Source: Bacillota bacterium (GTDB lineage: Bacteria > Bacillota > DTU025 > MWDF01). From it: a DNA stretch of 64,000 nucleotides. A model generated the notes under the pieces. That model worked only from the letters and a program-made list of their open reading frames with translations. It made no database searches and was not told the origin of the DNA. Shown one piece after another: positions 27,837-37,851 of this stretch (the stretch's first letter is position 1; every line of letters begins with the position of its first letter). Location of the stretch: the NCBI GenBank assembly GCA_029565935.1, contig JAKQNF010000012.1, positions 19,495 to 83,494 on the forward strand, read 5' to 3'. The translations under genes and the position numbers were made by a program.

Positions 27837-29003
27837 TTATACGAGCTTAGTGAACAGGGCATTGGACAGCATCATGCCTTTTGCCGTGAGCTTGTACTTT
27901 CTTCCAGGGATGGATTCCACAAGGCCGACAGACGCCCCCCATGACAGGGCGTCGAGCTTGTCCTGTTCGAATTGCTCTCCATAAGCTTGCTCTATCTCAT
28001 CGAGCGACGCTCCGTACGACGTCCTGAGTGAGAGTATCAGAGCATCGGACATCGCCGTCTTCGCACACAGCCTCTCATTGCCTTCCATGGCTGGAAGGCC
28101 CCTTGCGATGAGGTCCGAGTACCTGTCTGGGTCAGTCGTGTTCCAGGATCTGATCGACGAGGCCGGGTCGTATGAATGCGCGGCGGTGCCTATCCCTATG
28201 TAGGGCATGTCGGACCAATAGCCCAGATTGTGAAGGCATTCGTGGCCTTTACGGGCATAGTTGGATATCTCGTATCGGAGAAGTCCCATCCCTTCCAGAG
28301 CGCGCTGAGCCTCCTCCATGAGGTCTGCGCACAGCTCCTCGTCGGGGAGCTGTACCTTCCCGTCCTGTACGCTCTTCATAAGCGGAGTACCCTCCTCCAG
28401 CGTCAGAGCGTAGCACGACACATGGTCCGGCTCCAGGCTCGACACCTCGTCCAGCGTCCTGGCGAGGCTTACGACGTCCTGGCCGGGCAGCCCCGTCATC
28501 AGATCCATCGAGACGGACCTCGCCCCCGCGGACCTGGCCGCCCTTATGGCGGCCTTCGCCTCGGCGGCTGTATGTATCCTCCCGATCGCTTCCAGCTCCG
28601 GGTCGACCAGGGTCTGCACGCCTATGGAAAAGCGCGTCACGCCCGAATCTACGAGCATGGACGCGCCGTATGCGTCAAATGTCCCTGGATTGGCCTCTAC
28701 GCTGGCCTCGACCGGTTCGGACCACCCCTTTTCGCGCATAATCGACACCGAGCCCAGGACCAATCTTGACAGGACCTCACTTCCCAGCGTTGTAGGGGTG
28801 CCACCTCCTATGAACAGGGTCCAGCCGCTGTGGCAGGCATCCTTCATGGATGCTTTGGTCCCCAGCTCCTTTAGCGCCGCGTCCACGTAGCGCTCGGCCC
28901 TGTGCGGATCCACTGCCCCGGGGTAGGACACGAAGGCGCAGTACGAGCATTTGCTCAGGCAGAACGGGACGTGTACGTAGATCCCGAGCCGCCTGGGCTT
29001 CAT
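27837..29003 (-). CDS. hemW: Radical SAM HemW (heme chaperone, coproporphyrinogen oxidase-like)
   Basis: A 388-residue radical SAM protein with [16 protein letters not shown] at residues 9-24; the cluster cysteines CLSKCSYC match HemW, and the extra Cys after CxxxCxxC of true HemN is absent (CAF). GGGTPT and the later [13 protein letters not shown] are also typical. HemW handles heme delivery rather than coproporphyrinogen oxidation. It overlaps lepA by four bases, the classical lepA-hemW pair. Confidence 0.93.
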   Translation of the reverse strand: MKPRRLGIYVHVPFCLSKCSYCAFVSYPGAVDPHRAERYVDAALKELGTKASMKDACHSGWTLFIGGGTPTTLGSEVLSRLVLGSVSIMREKGWSEPVEASVEANPGTFDAYGASMLVDSGVTRFSIGVQTLVDPELEAIGRIHTAAEAKAAIRAARSAGARSVSMDLMTGLPGQDVVSLARTLDEVSSLEPDHVSCYALTLEEGTPLMKSVQDGKVQLPDEELCADLMEEAQRALEGMGLLRYEISNYARKGHECLHNLGYWSDMPYIGIGTAAHSYDPASSIRSWNTTDPDRYSDLIARGLPAMEGNERLCAKTAMSDALILSLRTSYGASLDEIEQAYGEQFEQDKLDALSWGASVGLVESIPGRKYKLTAKGMMLSNALFTKLV

Positions 29004-30811
29004 TCCTCTTCCTCCTCGGTGGACAGGACCGCCATGAAGGCCTCCTGCGGTATCTCTACGCTCCCTACCTGCTTGAGCCTCTTCTTGCCTTCCTTCTGCT
29101 TCTCCAGGAGCTTCCTCTTACGACTTATGTCCCCGCCGTAGCATTTGGCTAGCACGTCCTTGCGCATAGCCTTCACCGTCTCGCGGGCGATTATCTTCGC
29201 CCCCACGGCGGCTTGGATGGGAACGTCGAACATCTGCCTTGGTATTATCTTCCTCAGCTTCTGCACTAGGAGCCTTCCGCGGAACTGCGCGGATTCGCTG
29301 TGCACTATGGAAGACAGGGCGTCAAGTGGCCTATCGTTCACCAATACATCGAGCTTTACCAGCCTTGCGGGCCTGTATTCCTTCAGCTCGTAGTCCATGG
29401 AGGCATAACCTCTAGTCTTGCTCTTCAGCTTATCGAAGAAATCGTATAGTATCTCCGCCAGGGGTATCTCGAACTGCATGCTGACCCTCTGGGGGGAAAG
29501 GAAGTTCATGTCCTTGTACGTGCCGCGGCGGTCTATCGCCAGCGTCATCACTGCCCCTATGTATTCAGAGGGGGTAAGGACGCTCAGCCTTACTATCGGC
29601 TCTTCGATCTCCTCTATCTCGGACACGTCCGGCAGTTCGGCCGGGTTGTCGACCTCCTGGACTGTACCGTCGGTCTTCTTGACGTTGTATATGACGGAAG
29701 GAGCTGTCGTTATGATCTCCATCCCGTACTCCCGCTCGAGCCTTGCCTGGACTATCTCCATGTGCAGAAGGCCCAGGAAGCCGCACCTGAATCCGAAGCC
29801 CAGGGCGGCGGAGCTTTCCGGTTCGAACACCAGGGCCGAGTCATTGAGCTTCAGTTTCTCGAGCGCTTCCCTCAAGAGGGGGTAATCGTTGTTCTCGACC
29901 GGGTAGAGGCCCGTATAGACCATCGGATGGACCTGCCTGTAACCGGGAAGCGGCTCCGATGCGGGATCCTTGGCGAGGGTCACCGTGTCGCCCACCCTTG
30001 CGTCGGACATGTTCTTGATCTGTGCCGCTATGTAGCCGACCTCTCCTGCCGATAGGCTGCCCGTGGGTTTCATATCCGGGGTGAACACCCCGGTCTCTAT
30101 GATGTCGAATTCCATGCCGTTGCTCATGATCCTGATGCGATCCCCGGTGCTGAAGGAGCCTTCCATCACCCTAATGTAGATCATCACGCCCTTGTAAGGG
30201 TCGAAATGGGAATCGAATATGAGGGCCTTCAACGGGGCCGACGAGTCGCCGCTTGGGGCCGGTACTTTATCGATTATGGCCTTCAGCACGGCTTCGACGT
30301 TCTTTCCGGTCTTGGCGCTTATCCTTATGATCTCGGAATCGTCCATGCCGATGAGCTCGCAGATCTCCTTGGCCACCTTGTCCGGGTCCGCGTTGGGAAG
30401 GTCGATCTTATTGACCACGGGTACGATCTCCAGGTCGTGATCGAGCGCAAGGTACAGGTTGGCCAACGTCTGGGCCTCTATACCTTGGGTGGCGTCCACT
30501 ACGAGCAGCGCCCCCTCGCACGCGGCGAGGCTCCTTGAGACCTCATAATTGAAGTCCACATGCCCGGGGGTGTCTATGAGGTTCATTTCGTAGCTGCCCT
30601 TGTCCTCGAAGATGGAGCACTCTATCCTGACCGGCTTGAGTTTGATCGTGATCCCCCTCTCACGCTCCAGCTCCATCTTGTCCAGGACCTGTTCGGTCAT
30701 CTGCCTTTTACTCATGGCGCCGGTGATCTCCAGTATCCTGTCCGCGAGGGTGCTCTTCCCGTGGTCGATGTGGGCTATTATGCAGAAGTTCCTGATGCGG
30801 GATATCTCCAT
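29000..30811 (-). CDS. lepA: Elongation factor 4 (LepA)
   Basis: A 603-residue translational GTPase. G1 is [14 protein letters not shown]3 DTPGHVDF, G4 NKIDLPNAD. Domains II, III and V follow, then the EF4-specific C-terminal domain ([20 protein letters not shown]). It back-translocates or remodels stalled ribosomes. Promoter-like AT-rich sequence lies in the 175-base divergent gap with rpsT. Confidence 0.97.
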   Translation of the reverse strand: MEISRIRNFCIIAHIDHGKSTLADRILEITGAMSKRQMTEQVLDKMELERERGITIKLKPVRIECSIFEDKGSYEMNLIDTPGHVDFNYEVSRSLAACEGALLVVDATQGIEAQTLANLYLALDHDLEIVPVVNKIDLPNADPDKVAKEICELIGMDDSEIIRISAKTGKNVEAVLKAIIDKVPAPSGDSSAPLKALIFDSHFDPYKGVMIYIRVMEGSFSTGDRIRIMSNGMEFDIIETGVFTPDMKPTGSLSAGEVGYIAAQIKNMSDARVGDTVTLAKDPASEPLPGYRQVHPMVYTGLYPVENNDYPLLREALEKLKLNDSALVFEPESSAALGFGFRCGFLGLLHMEIVQARLEREYGMEIITTAPSVIYNVKKTDGTVQEVDNPAELPDVSEIEEIEEPIVRLSVLTPSEYIGAVMTLAIDRRGTYKDMNFLSPQRVSMQFEIPLAEILYDFFDKLKSKTRGYASMDYELKEYRPARLVKLDVLVNDRPLDALSSIVHSESAQFRGRLLVQKLRKIIPRQMFDVPIQAAVGAKIIARETVKAMRKDVLAKCYGGDISRKRKLLEKQKEGKKRLKQVGSVEIPQEAFMAVLSTEEEEE

Positions 30812-30897
30812 ATATGTGCTTCACCTTTCTTGACTTATGGACTACCATAATATTATCCTTATTGAAGGCCGCTCATGCAAGTCGGAGGAGAATTATA

Positions 30898-30927
30898 TTG
30901 ACTTGTAGGAGCATCTGTAAATATAAT
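30898..30927 (+). promoter_or_regulatory. Promoter of rpsT
   Basis: TTGACT (30898-30903), 18-base spacer, TATAAT (30922-30927), about 60 bases upstream of the rpsT GTG. The rest of the 30812-30986 gap is AT-rich and should also hold the lepA promoter. Confidence 0.75.
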
Positions 30928-30986
30928 TGTAATGTTAATCTGCAAGGACATGCCATGATGTATCCTTCGAGGGAGGTGAACCGATA

Positions 30987-31259
30987 GTGCCCCGTAATCT
31001 TTCAGGTGAGAAGCGCAACCGCACCAGCCAAATCCGCGCAATGAGGAACGCTTCCATCAAGTCCTCCGTGAAGACCGCCGCCCGCAGGGTGAACGAGGCT
31101 ATTGCACTAAACGACGCAGAGGTATCGTCAGAGAAGCTCAGCGCCGCTTATAGCGTGATAGACCGCGCGGTCAAGAAGGGCGTCATCCATGCCAATCAGG
31201 GAGCTCGCCGCAAGGCAAGGCTTGCAGCCAAAGTGAACGAAGCTTCCAAGGCGGAATAA
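30987..31259 (+). CDS. rpsT: Small ribosomal subunit protein bS20
   Basis: A 90-residue S20: NLSGEKRNRTSQIRAMRNAS at the start, then KSSVKTAARRVNEAI and a basic end with KKGVIHANQGARRKARLAAK. It begins at GTG after GGGAGGTGA. It is one of two plus-strand genes; holA converges on it from the other strand, a common rpsT/holA arrangement. Confidence 0.95.
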   Translation: MPRNLSGEKRNRTSQIRAMRNASIKSSVKTAARRVNEAIALNDAEVSSEKLSAAYSVIDRAVKKGVIHANQGARRKARLAAKVNEASKAE

Positions 31260-31281
31260 GGCTTGATGCTTTAGTAGAAAG

Positions 31282-31305
31282 ACACCCGGGCGATGGCCCG
31301 GGTGT
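31282..31305 (+). terminator. Terminator of rpsT (possibly also used by holA)
   Basis: Perfect 10-bp stem ACACCCGGGC / GCCCGGGTGT, loop GATG, followed by TTCATT on the plus strand. The AGAAAG on its other side gives a weak CTTTCT in the minus direction. Confidence 0.75.
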
Positions 31306-31345
31306 TTCATTGTGCATGCCACCGAAAGTCCTCACAAAGGTCCGC

Positions 31346-32395
31346 TCAGTCCTTGGCCAGCGAACACAAGTCCAGCACGGCTGAATCGAAGGCCTGGTCC
31401 TCGCCTATCGACGTGTCCGAAAGGCCGGTGCCGCCTTTCATCTGCCTGTCGGCCTCGCCGAGCCTCACCAGCATCCTGGCTGCCCTGCCGGGCCCAAGCT
31501 TACGTGCCGAGTTCACGGTCCTCTCAAGTATGAAATCAGGGGTCCTGAGCTGTCTTTCCGACTTGATCTCCTTCACGGTCTCGAAAGTCTTCTTGCCTTC
31601 CGACAGCTTCTCTTGTATGGAAAGCATCAATCTCAGCTCGGACGCGACCGAAGCCAGCATGAGCTGGTTGGGTATCCTCGGTTCCGTGCTATCCCTGAAC
31701 TGCCTAACAAGGTGCATCGCATGGGACGAGTTCCCCGCGACGATCGCCGAGTTCAAGTCCGATATATTCTCGTGCTGGGCTTCGCCCACGGCCTTCCTTA
31801 CGTCCTCACCTGTGGCCCTCTTCACGCCAGGACCAAGGTAGGTAACGAGCTTGTCGATTTCCGAGGCAACCAACGAAAGGTCTGTGCCGAGCCTCTGCAA
31901 CAGCGCATCCATGGCGTCCTGGGCTAGTTCGAGCCCTATTTCCTTGGCATAGGACCTGACGAACTCCCTCGCTTCCCTCTCGTATGCCTTCTTGCATTCG
32001 ACCAGGCACACCCACGGCGCTTTCTTCGGCATCTTCACGCCAGCCGGGGGGAACTTCCTTTCCGCCCAGCTTACAGATACGTACGTACCTTCGGGCAGCG
32101 GGCATTCGTCCCCTATTACCAATGACTCGATGAGCTTCTTCGCATCGGCCTGTTTGAGCTCCTCGGCGTTTCTTATGACCACGTGCCGTACGCTATGGAA
32201 CAACGAACCGGTCATGGCCTCTGCTAATGCGCTCACGACGCCTGCGTCCGGGGCGTTGATCGAGATCGTCTCGGAAACCTCCGAAGACATGAGGTCTGAT
32301 GAGATCCTGTCGATCTCGGCGTCTCGGCGGTAGTCCTCTTCGCCGAATATGAAGCGCACCCTATGGGAGGGCGCCTTTTTCATGTCCTTCGCCAT
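31346..32395 (-). CDS. holA: DNA polymerase III delta subunit
   Basis: A 349-residue HolA, the clamp-loader subunit that opens the sliding clamp. Visible are the start of the AAA+ core (VRFIFGEEDYRRDAEIDRI), HVVIRNAEEL, and the C-terminal collar with AIVAGNSSHAMHLVRQFR. The true ATG (32395) is in TGATG, overlapping the stop of an ABC sugar permease, so it is translationally coupled to that gene; a much longer upstream frame is a shadow of the permease. Confidence 0.92.
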   Translation of the reverse strand: MAKDMKKAPSHRVRFIFGEEDYRRDAEIDRISSDLMSSEVSETISINAPDAGVVSALAEAMTGSLFHSVRHVVIRNAEELKQADAKKLIESLVIGDECPLPEGTYVSVSWAERKFPPAGVKMPKKAPWVCLVECKKAYEREAREFVRSYAKEIGLELAQDAMDALLQRLGTDLSLVASEIDKLVTYLGPGVKRATGEDVRKAVGEAQHENISDLNSAIVAGNSSHAMHLVRQFRDSTEPRIPNQLMLASVASELRLMLSIQEKLSEGKKTFETVKEIKSERQLRTPDFILERTVNSARKLGPGRAARMLVRLGEADRQMKGGTGLSDTSIGEDQAFDSAVLDLCSLAKD

Positions 32396-33345
32396 CAGCT
32401 CTTCAGCCCGGTCCGGGCTATGCCCTGGATGAACTGCTTCTGGGCGACGAAGAAAAGCACCACCAGCGGAGCTATTGCGGTGGTGGACGCGGCCATCAGG
32501 AGGTTGGGTTTCGTGCCGAACTCCTGGTTGAATGACGAAAGGCCCACCTGTATGGTCCTTAGCCTTGGGGAGTTCGTGACGATGAGAGGCCAGAGGAAAG
32601 TATTCCAGCCGCTTATGAAAGAGAACAGGCCGGTCGTCACAAGGACGGGCACGGCGAGAGGAAGCATGACCCTCCAGAGGTATTCGAACCTGGTACAACC
32701 GTCTATCTGTGCAGCATCCCAGAGCTCGGCGGGTATCGTCATGAAGAACTGCCTCATCATGAATATGCTGAAGACCGACGCTATCCAAGGGATGATCAGC
32801 GCCTTGTACGTGTCTATCCAGCCGAGCTTGGCCACGATCACGTAGTTGGGGACCAAGGTCACCTGGCTCGGTATCATCATCGTCCCAAGGAAGATGACGA
32901 ACACTATCTCCTTGCCCTTGAACTTCATCGTGGCGAAAGCGTAAGCCGCGAGCGCCGATGTTGCGAGCTGCAGCACGGTCGTGGTCACGGCGATTATGAG
33001 GCTGTTCATGTAATACCACGGGAAGTTCCTGTCTTCTTTCCATGCGTCAGAAAAGTTAACCCAAAGGGTCGAGAAGAGCTTCTTAAGCTCACCCGTCACA
33101 GGCAATCCCAGGCTGGCGTTCTGCCTGTCCGCCTTCCACGCGTCGATGTACTCGGTGAGCTTCCAGTTCCTAGGAACCCATACCAGTTCCGCCGTGAAAG
33201 TCTCATCGGCCGTCTTGGTCGCCGTTGTCACCATGTAATAGAAGGGGAGCAGCATTATGATCGCGCCTGCCACCAGCAGGGTGTAGACTACTGCCTTGTT
33301 CATGATAGATGCCGGGCTCGGGCGGTTCTTCTTCATAGCGGTCAT
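32395..33345 (-). CDS. Carbohydrate ABC transporter permease (MalG type)
   Basis: A 316-residue inner-membrane permease with six helices. The EAA loop ELWDAAQIDGCTRFEYLWRV, which contacts the ATPase, is near residue 210. The start is the ATG at 33345, eight bases after GGAGG; a GTG three codons earlier falls on the ribosome site. Its partner permease is just upstream and holA just downstream. The sugar is unknown. Confidence 0.92.
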   Translation of the reverse strand: MTAMKKNRPSPASIMNKAVVYTLLVAGAIIMLLPFYYMVTTATKTADETFTAELVWVPRNWKLTEYIDAWKADRQNASLGLPVTGELKKLFSTLWVNFSDAWKEDRNFPWYYMNSLIIAVTTTVLQLATSALAAYAFATMKFKGKEIVFVIFLGTMMIPSQVTLVPNYVIVAKLGWIDTYKALIIPWIASVFSIFMMRQFFMTIPAELWDAAQIDGCTRFEYLWRVMLPLAVPVLVTTGLFSFISGWNTFLWPLIVTNSPRLRTIQVGLSSFNQEFGTKPNLLMAASTTAIAPLVVLFFVAQKQFIQGIARTGLKS

Positions 33346-33358
33346 GTCGCTCACCTCC

Positions 33359-34303
33359 TCACTGGTAGTAGACCTTGTTGCCGAGCGCCTTCCTCTGTAT
33401 GAGCGTCAGCAGGAAAATCACGAAGAACAGGAAGTATCCGATAGCGGCGGCGTAGCCGAACCTGAACTCACCCCAGCCTACGTCGTACAGGTATTTTACC
33501 ACGACGAGGGTGGTCTTCAACGGACCTCCCCCTCCTCCCGGCCATAGCACGTAGGCTTGCGTGAACACCTGGAACGAGCCGATTATCGATATGATGGTGA
33601 GGAAATACGTAGTGGGTGACAGAAGCGGCCAGGTTATGTTCGAAAAGAGCTTCCAGCCGCTCGCCCCGTCTATCGCGGCGGCGTCGTAGTACTCCTGCGG
33701 GATGTTCTGGAGGCCCGCGAGGAAGATGATCACGTTATAGCCGAGATGCCTCCATATGCTCATGACGACCAGCGCGAACATCGACCATTTAGGATCGAGC
33801 AGCCATCTCTGGCTGGAACCTCCGAACAGGTTGATGATCGAGTTCAGCATGCCCGACGAATCGTCCTTGTATATCCACATCCATACTATCGAGATCGCGA
33901 CCACGGGGGTCACATACGGCAGGAAGTACGACGTACGGAAGAAACCGGAGGCCCTTATCTTCTGGTTCAGGAGATAAGCTACGGCAAGCGCGATGGCTAG
34001 GCCGATGGGCACGGTACCGAGCACGTACACCAGAGTGTTACTCACGGACTTTATGAAATCCGGATCCGAGAACATCTCGACGTAGTTGCCAAAGCCCACG
34101 AAGTCCCATCTTCCGAGCAGGTTGGTATTGAAAAGGCTTATGTAAGCAGCATAGAAAGCGGGGAAGAAGTGGAATACCACAAGCACCGCCGTGGCGGGGA
34201 GAATGTAAAGGTATGCCCCGAGGTCCTGGAGCGCACCCTTCCCGGGCCTCTTCGCCCTTAGCCTCTCATTGCCGCCGATACGTCTAGTTTCGTCCTTGGT
34301 CAT
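33359..34303 (-). CDS. Carbohydrate ABC transporter permease (MalF type)
   Basis: A 314-residue permease with an N-terminal cytosolic stretch, six helices and the EAA loop QEYYDAAAIDGASGWKLFSN near residue 208. It pairs with the MalG-type gene downstream and the binding protein upstream. No ATPase gene is in the operon, so a shared MsmX/UgpC-type ATPase elsewhere must energise it. Confidence 0.93.
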   Translation of the reverse strand: MTKDETRRIGGNERLRAKRPGKGALQDLGAYLYILPATAVLVVFHFFPAFYAAYISLFNTNLLGRWDFVGFGNYVEMFSDPDFIKSVSNTLVYVLGTVPIGLAIALAVAYLLNQKIRASGFFRTSYFLPYVTPVVAISIVWMWIYKDDSSGMLNSIINLFGGSSQRWLLDPKWSMFALVVMSIWRHLGYNVIIFLAGLQNIPQEYYDAAAIDGASGWKLFSNITWPLLSPTTYFLTIISIIGSFQVFTQAYVLWPGGGGGPLKTTLVVVKYLYDVGWGEFRFGYAAAIGYFLFFVIFLLTLIQRKALGNKVYYQ

Positions 34304-34307
34304 CCCT

Positions 34308-36371
34308 CTACCACCTACCCTCCATGAGCCATCCTAATACAGAGGCCGTGAACTTCGTATTGTCAAAACCCGACTTTTTGAGCTCGTAATCGGAGAAAGG
34401 AACGCTCCCTATGAGCATCACTTTCCCCTTCCCCCTCTCGAATGCCGCTACGAATACCGGCGATTCGGCCAGCCCCGCCTCCGTCTTCGAGTTAAGGCCG
34501 GGGGTCCTGGCAATAAGCACCTTACCCGCGGCACCCTCTTTCAATGTCAGGGAGCATCCTTCCGTAAAAGCTATCTTGTACGTGCCCGACTGCAGGGAAA
34601 CGGTCGCGGAAGTTGCATTGGCCCCTTTAAAAACAAGCATGTCCGAAGAGAACGACGCCCGTACCTCGAGCAGGCCCAGTAGTGTCGCGAAATCCTTGAA
34701 GTCCCTTGAGCCATCGCCTATGTCACCCCAGCCGAGCAGCAAAAGGCTGCCTCCGTCCTCCACCCATCCAGCCACGGCCGCGAGCTCTTCCTCTTCATAA
34801 TACGTCGGTGTAAGCGCAAATCCTTGTTCAGGAAGCGGAAGTACGAGCAGTTTCAGCCCTTCGAGCGATCCTTTGCCTATCTCCCCGTCCAAGACGCCGC
34901 CTTCATACCCCATCGACTTCGCCAAGTCGACAAGCCCTGTGTAATAGGAGGTCAGCCTGTTGTTGTGCCCCTCGTCGACGGCAAGTCTCATGGGCTCCTT
35001 ATCGAGCACCTCATACCTGCCGGCCGAGAACGACTGCGGCCCCGCAGGCGAACTAAGGACCAGCTTCAGCTCCATGGCACCTTCCATGTCCGGGACGAAC
35101 GGTATCGTAAGGTGGGCCCACCTGCCGGGACTGATTGACAGCGAACCTTCCGCTTCCTTGACATAGCCGCCCGTATTCTTCGCATAGAGCTCATAGCCGA
35201 CCTCTGACGCCATGCTGCCGGTCCTGTCGGCGACCCTGGCATAGAAGCTGGCCTGCCTTCCTTTTACCAGGAACGTGTCCTCGACCGAGAAGTCCGATGC
35301 CACGAGGCCCGCTCCGGTCTCGACCCATATAGGGGAAGTAACGATCCTGTCGCCGTCAGCTTCTACCATCCTGGCGTAGAAATAGCTGTAATCATGGAGC
35401 AGCTCGACGTCCGCATAGTATACGCCACCTTTTGACGGTCCTATGCTGGCAGCGACCTTCCCGCCGTTCGTGATGAGGTCTATCCTGGAGTAGGAGTCGC
35501 CGTCGGGATCCTCGGCGAGTATCCCTACCTTCATGCGCTTGCCTGCCGCCGGACCATCCGTCGTGATGGTATCTCCCATCAAGTTGTCCCCTATCCATAT
35601 AAGGGCCCTTGCGTTCCTGTCCTCGGTCGAATAGGTGCGCATAAAGCGCATCGCTTCCAAGACGGACGCCCTTGTGAGTTCCTTTGCGACGAGGCCGGTC
35701 CTTACCTCGGCCGCACTGCCCCAGTCGTTCTTGTGGTTATCCTGGTTGTTGACCGCGCCGACTTTCCAGCCCCTGTCTAATGCCTTCACGTAGGAAGGTT
35801 CGTTACGCGTGTTCCTGTTATAGGCCCCGGAGCCGACCTCTAGCATACAGGCTATGTCATCTGCAGACTTCCAGTACGAAAAGTCGTTCCAGTTCGGCTG
35901 TATGTCCGGGTTGGGATGGTTGAACGTTGCGATGCCGTCATATTCGTGCATGAAGTCCATAAAGGAGGCAAAATCCCTCTGGGTATCCCTGGATGCTGCG
36001 ATGGGGGTCCCATATCCGTTCATATGCCCTTCCGAGTGGGTCCATTCGTAGCCTACCAACGATACGAACTTCCCCGGGACATAGAAGGCTTCTGCTTCTT
36101 GTATGGACTTGTACCAGAGATGGATGTTCGTCGTTTGCTGGAAATAATACCCATGTTCGGTCAGCGAGAAGAAGTCCATGCCTCCTATCGTGCTTACCTG
36201 CGAGTATGCTTCCGTAGGGGTGCCCATCCCATCCGAGTACGATGTATGGGCGTGCAGGTTGCCGAAGTAGAAATTGATGTCAGGCACTCCCTCAGGTGAT
36301 GAGAGAACCGATGGTGCTACCATCGTAAGCAGCAATATCAGAATCACTGACTTCATCGCATGTCTGCGCAT
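34308..36371 (-). CDS. Secreted PHP-domain metallohydrolase (CehA/McbA-like) with GATase-like C-terminus
   Basis: A 687-residue exported protein with signal peptide (SVILILLLTMVAPSVLS). The N-terminal PHP domain shows YFGNLHAHTSYSDGMGTP near residue 36, FSLTEHGYYF, ATFNHPNPD and NNQDNH, the metal ligands of PHP phosphoesterases. The middle (about 370-470) is beta-sandwich-like. The last 200 residues resemble a ThuA/DUF4350-type fold (LKLLVLPLPEQG; GWVEDGGSLLLLGWGD). It sits between the binding protein and the permeases, so it may act on the imported substrate, possibly a phosphorylated or modified sugar. Confidence 0.82.
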   Translation of the reverse strand: MRRHAMKSVILILLLTMVAPSVLSSPEGVPDINFYFGNLHAHTSYSDGMGTPTEAYSQVSTIGGMDFFSLTEHGYYFQQTTNIHLWYKSIQEAEAFYVPGKFVSLVGYEWTHSEGHMNGYGTPIAASRDTQRDFASFMDFMHEYDGIATFNHPNPDIQPNWNDFSYWKSADDIACMLEVGSGAYNRNTRNEPSYVKALDRGWKVGAVNNQDNHKNDWGSAAEVRTGLVAKELTRASVLEAMRFMRTYSTEDRNARALIWIGDNLMGDTITTDGPAAGKRMKVGILAEDPDGDSYSRIDLITNGGKVAASIGPSKGGVYYADVELLHDYSYFYARMVEADGDRIVTSPIWVETGAGLVASDFSVEDTFLVKGRQASFYARVADRTGSMASEVGYELYAKNTGGYVKEAEGSLSISPGRWAHLTIPFVPDMEGAMELKLVLSSPAGPQSFSAGRYEVLDKEPMRLAVDEGHNNRLTSYYTGLVDLAKSMGYEGGVLDGEIGKGSLEGLKLLVLPLPEQGFALTPTYYEEEELAAVAGWVEDGGSLLLLGWGDIGDGSRDFKDFATLLGLLEVRASFSSDMLVFKGANATSATVSLQSGTYKIAFTEGCSLTLKEGAAGKVLIARTPGLNSKTEAGLAESPVFVAAFERGKGKVMLIGSVPFSDYELKKSGFDNTKFTASVLGWLMEGRW

Positions 36372-36403
36372 GGCAATACCTCCGCAACCCTTGAATCTAT
36401 GAA

Positions 36404-36441
36404 CAGCCCAGGGCTATGGCTGCCGCCTAGTCCCTGGGCTG
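36404..36441. terminator. Intercistronic hairpin after the solute-binding protein gene
   Basis: Perfect 10-bp stem CAGCCCAGGG / CCCTGGGCTG with an 18-base loop, no T-run. Its position between the binding protein and the rest of the operon suggests it reduces or stabilises transcripts so that the binding protein is in excess. Confidence 0.5.
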
Positions 36442-36468
36442 GCGCGCTATATCGTTTTTAGATCCCTC

Positions 36469-37740
36469 TTAGAAGCCAAGCTTCTTGTTGCCGACGGTCA
36501 CGGCTTCGGCGAGTGCTTCAGCCACTGTGGCCTTGGCCAAAAACGCCTTTTGCACTGCGGTGCTTATGTCGCCGCGGATGCCGTTCCACGCTGCGAGGTT
36601 GGGGTCGTACTTGATGTAGTTGAGCTGCTTGAGGCTCTGCTCGGCCTTCGGGTTCTTCGCGAAGTACTCCTTCATTATGCCGAGGTAGAGAGCCGATTTC
36701 CTCACGGGGATATAAGATGTGCCGATGGCCCATTTCGCCGTCTGGGTAGGCTCTACCATCCACTTAACGAACGTCCAGGCTGCATCCTGCTCCGCCTTGG
36801 TCGACTTCGAATAGATGGCAAGGTCGGTACCGGCGACCGGCGTGGCCCTATACTTAAGATCCGAAGCCGGAAGCGGCGCCACTCCCCATTCGAACTTGCC
36901 TGCTACCGCGCTCTCAGTGTAGCTGAGGCCGGGCGAGCTGGTCATGTACATCGCGGTCTTACCGGCGCCGAAGTCGGCATCCCAGTATCCGCTCATGTAT
37001 GCAGCTACCTTGTACTTGTTGAGCATGTCGACCATGAACTGGAGGGCTTTCTGTCCCGTCGCTCCACCTATAGCGAGCTTGCCGTCCTTGTCAAGCCACT
37101 CTCCGCCGGAAGCGAAATAGAAGCATGCGAAAAGGTCGATGTTATCCCTCAGGCCGATGCCTGAACGGATGAACTCGCCCTTGTCGTTCCTCTTCGTCAG
37201 CTTGTTGGCTGCCGTCAGCAGCTCCTGCCATGTCGCCGGAGGGGTCGTTATGCCGACCTCATCTAAGGCGGTCTTATTATACACGAGCACATATACGCTC
37301 TTGTTGAAGGGCATCGTGTACCACTTGCCGTTGATCATCGAAGCCTTCCTAAGTCCCTCATATATGTCGTCTACCTCTAGTTTCGACATACCGTTTGGAC
37401 CATTGACGAAGTTTTCGATCGGTACTAGAGCATTGCTGGTTATGAACTCCGCCGCCCAGTTTCCGTAAACCTGGGAGACCGTCGGGGGCTTCTGGGCTAC
37501 CAGTGCGCCAGTCAACTTTTGCTGAAGAGCACCGTAGTTGCCCTGATATTCGGCCTTTACTACAATGTCGGGATGAGTTTCGTTAAAGTCCTTCACGAGA
37601 CCTTCAAGTGTAGCGCCTAGTTGCGCACCCATGGCATGCCAGAAAGTGATTGTCACTTTAGAGGCGGCTAGGCTTGCGCTGCCTAAGGCCAACGCCAGGA
37701 TGAGAGAAAGTGCGACGAGCATAAACGTCCTTTTCCTCAT
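36469..37740 (-). CDS. ABC transporter sugar-binding protein (family 1)
   Basis: A 423-residue extracellular solute-binding protein. A signal peptide (MLVALSLILALALGSASLAA) precedes the mature sequence KVTITFWHAMGAQLGATLEG, the classic opening of family 1 sugar-binding proteins. FNKSVYVLVYNKTAL and WTFVKWMVEPTQTAKWA are also typical. No lipobox Cys is present. The start is the ATG at 37740. A perfect 7-bp hairpin (CGGCGGG / CCCGCCG, 37749-37767) lies directly before the ribosome site. Ligand unknown. Confidence 0.93.
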   Translation of the reverse strand: MRKRTFMLVALSLILALALGSASLAASKVTITFWHAMGAQLGATLEGLVKDFNETHPDIVVKAEYQGNYGALQQKLTGALVAQKPPTVSQVYGNWAAEFITSNALVPIENFVNGPNGMSKLEVDDIYEGLRKASMINGKWYTMPFNKSVYVLVYNKTALDEVGITTPPATWQELLTAANKLTKRNDKGEFIRSGIGLRDNIDLFACFYFASGGEWLDKDGKLAIGGATGQKALQFMVDMLNKYKVAAYMSGYWDADFGAGKTAMYMTSSPGLSYTESAVAGKFEWGVAPLPASDLKYRATPVAGTDLAIYSKSTKAEQDAAWTFVKWMVEPTQTAKWAIGTSYIPVRKSALYLGIMKEYFAKNPKAEQSLKQLNYIKYDPNLAAWNGIRGDISTAVQKAFLAKATVAEALAEAVTVGNKKLGF

Positions 37741-37851
37741 TGATTCCCCGGCGGGCATAACCCGCCGAGTGCCCTCCCTTCATGTTAGGTCTGAACTCGC
37801 TTTTAATTCTACATCATGCAGGAGGCTAATTCCAACACCATAAGCGGTCTG

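Noticed and set aside
31346..33043. A 565-residue frame ending as HolA
   Set aside because: Its first 216 codons are an out-of-frame reading of the permease gene; the real HolA start is the ATG at 32395.
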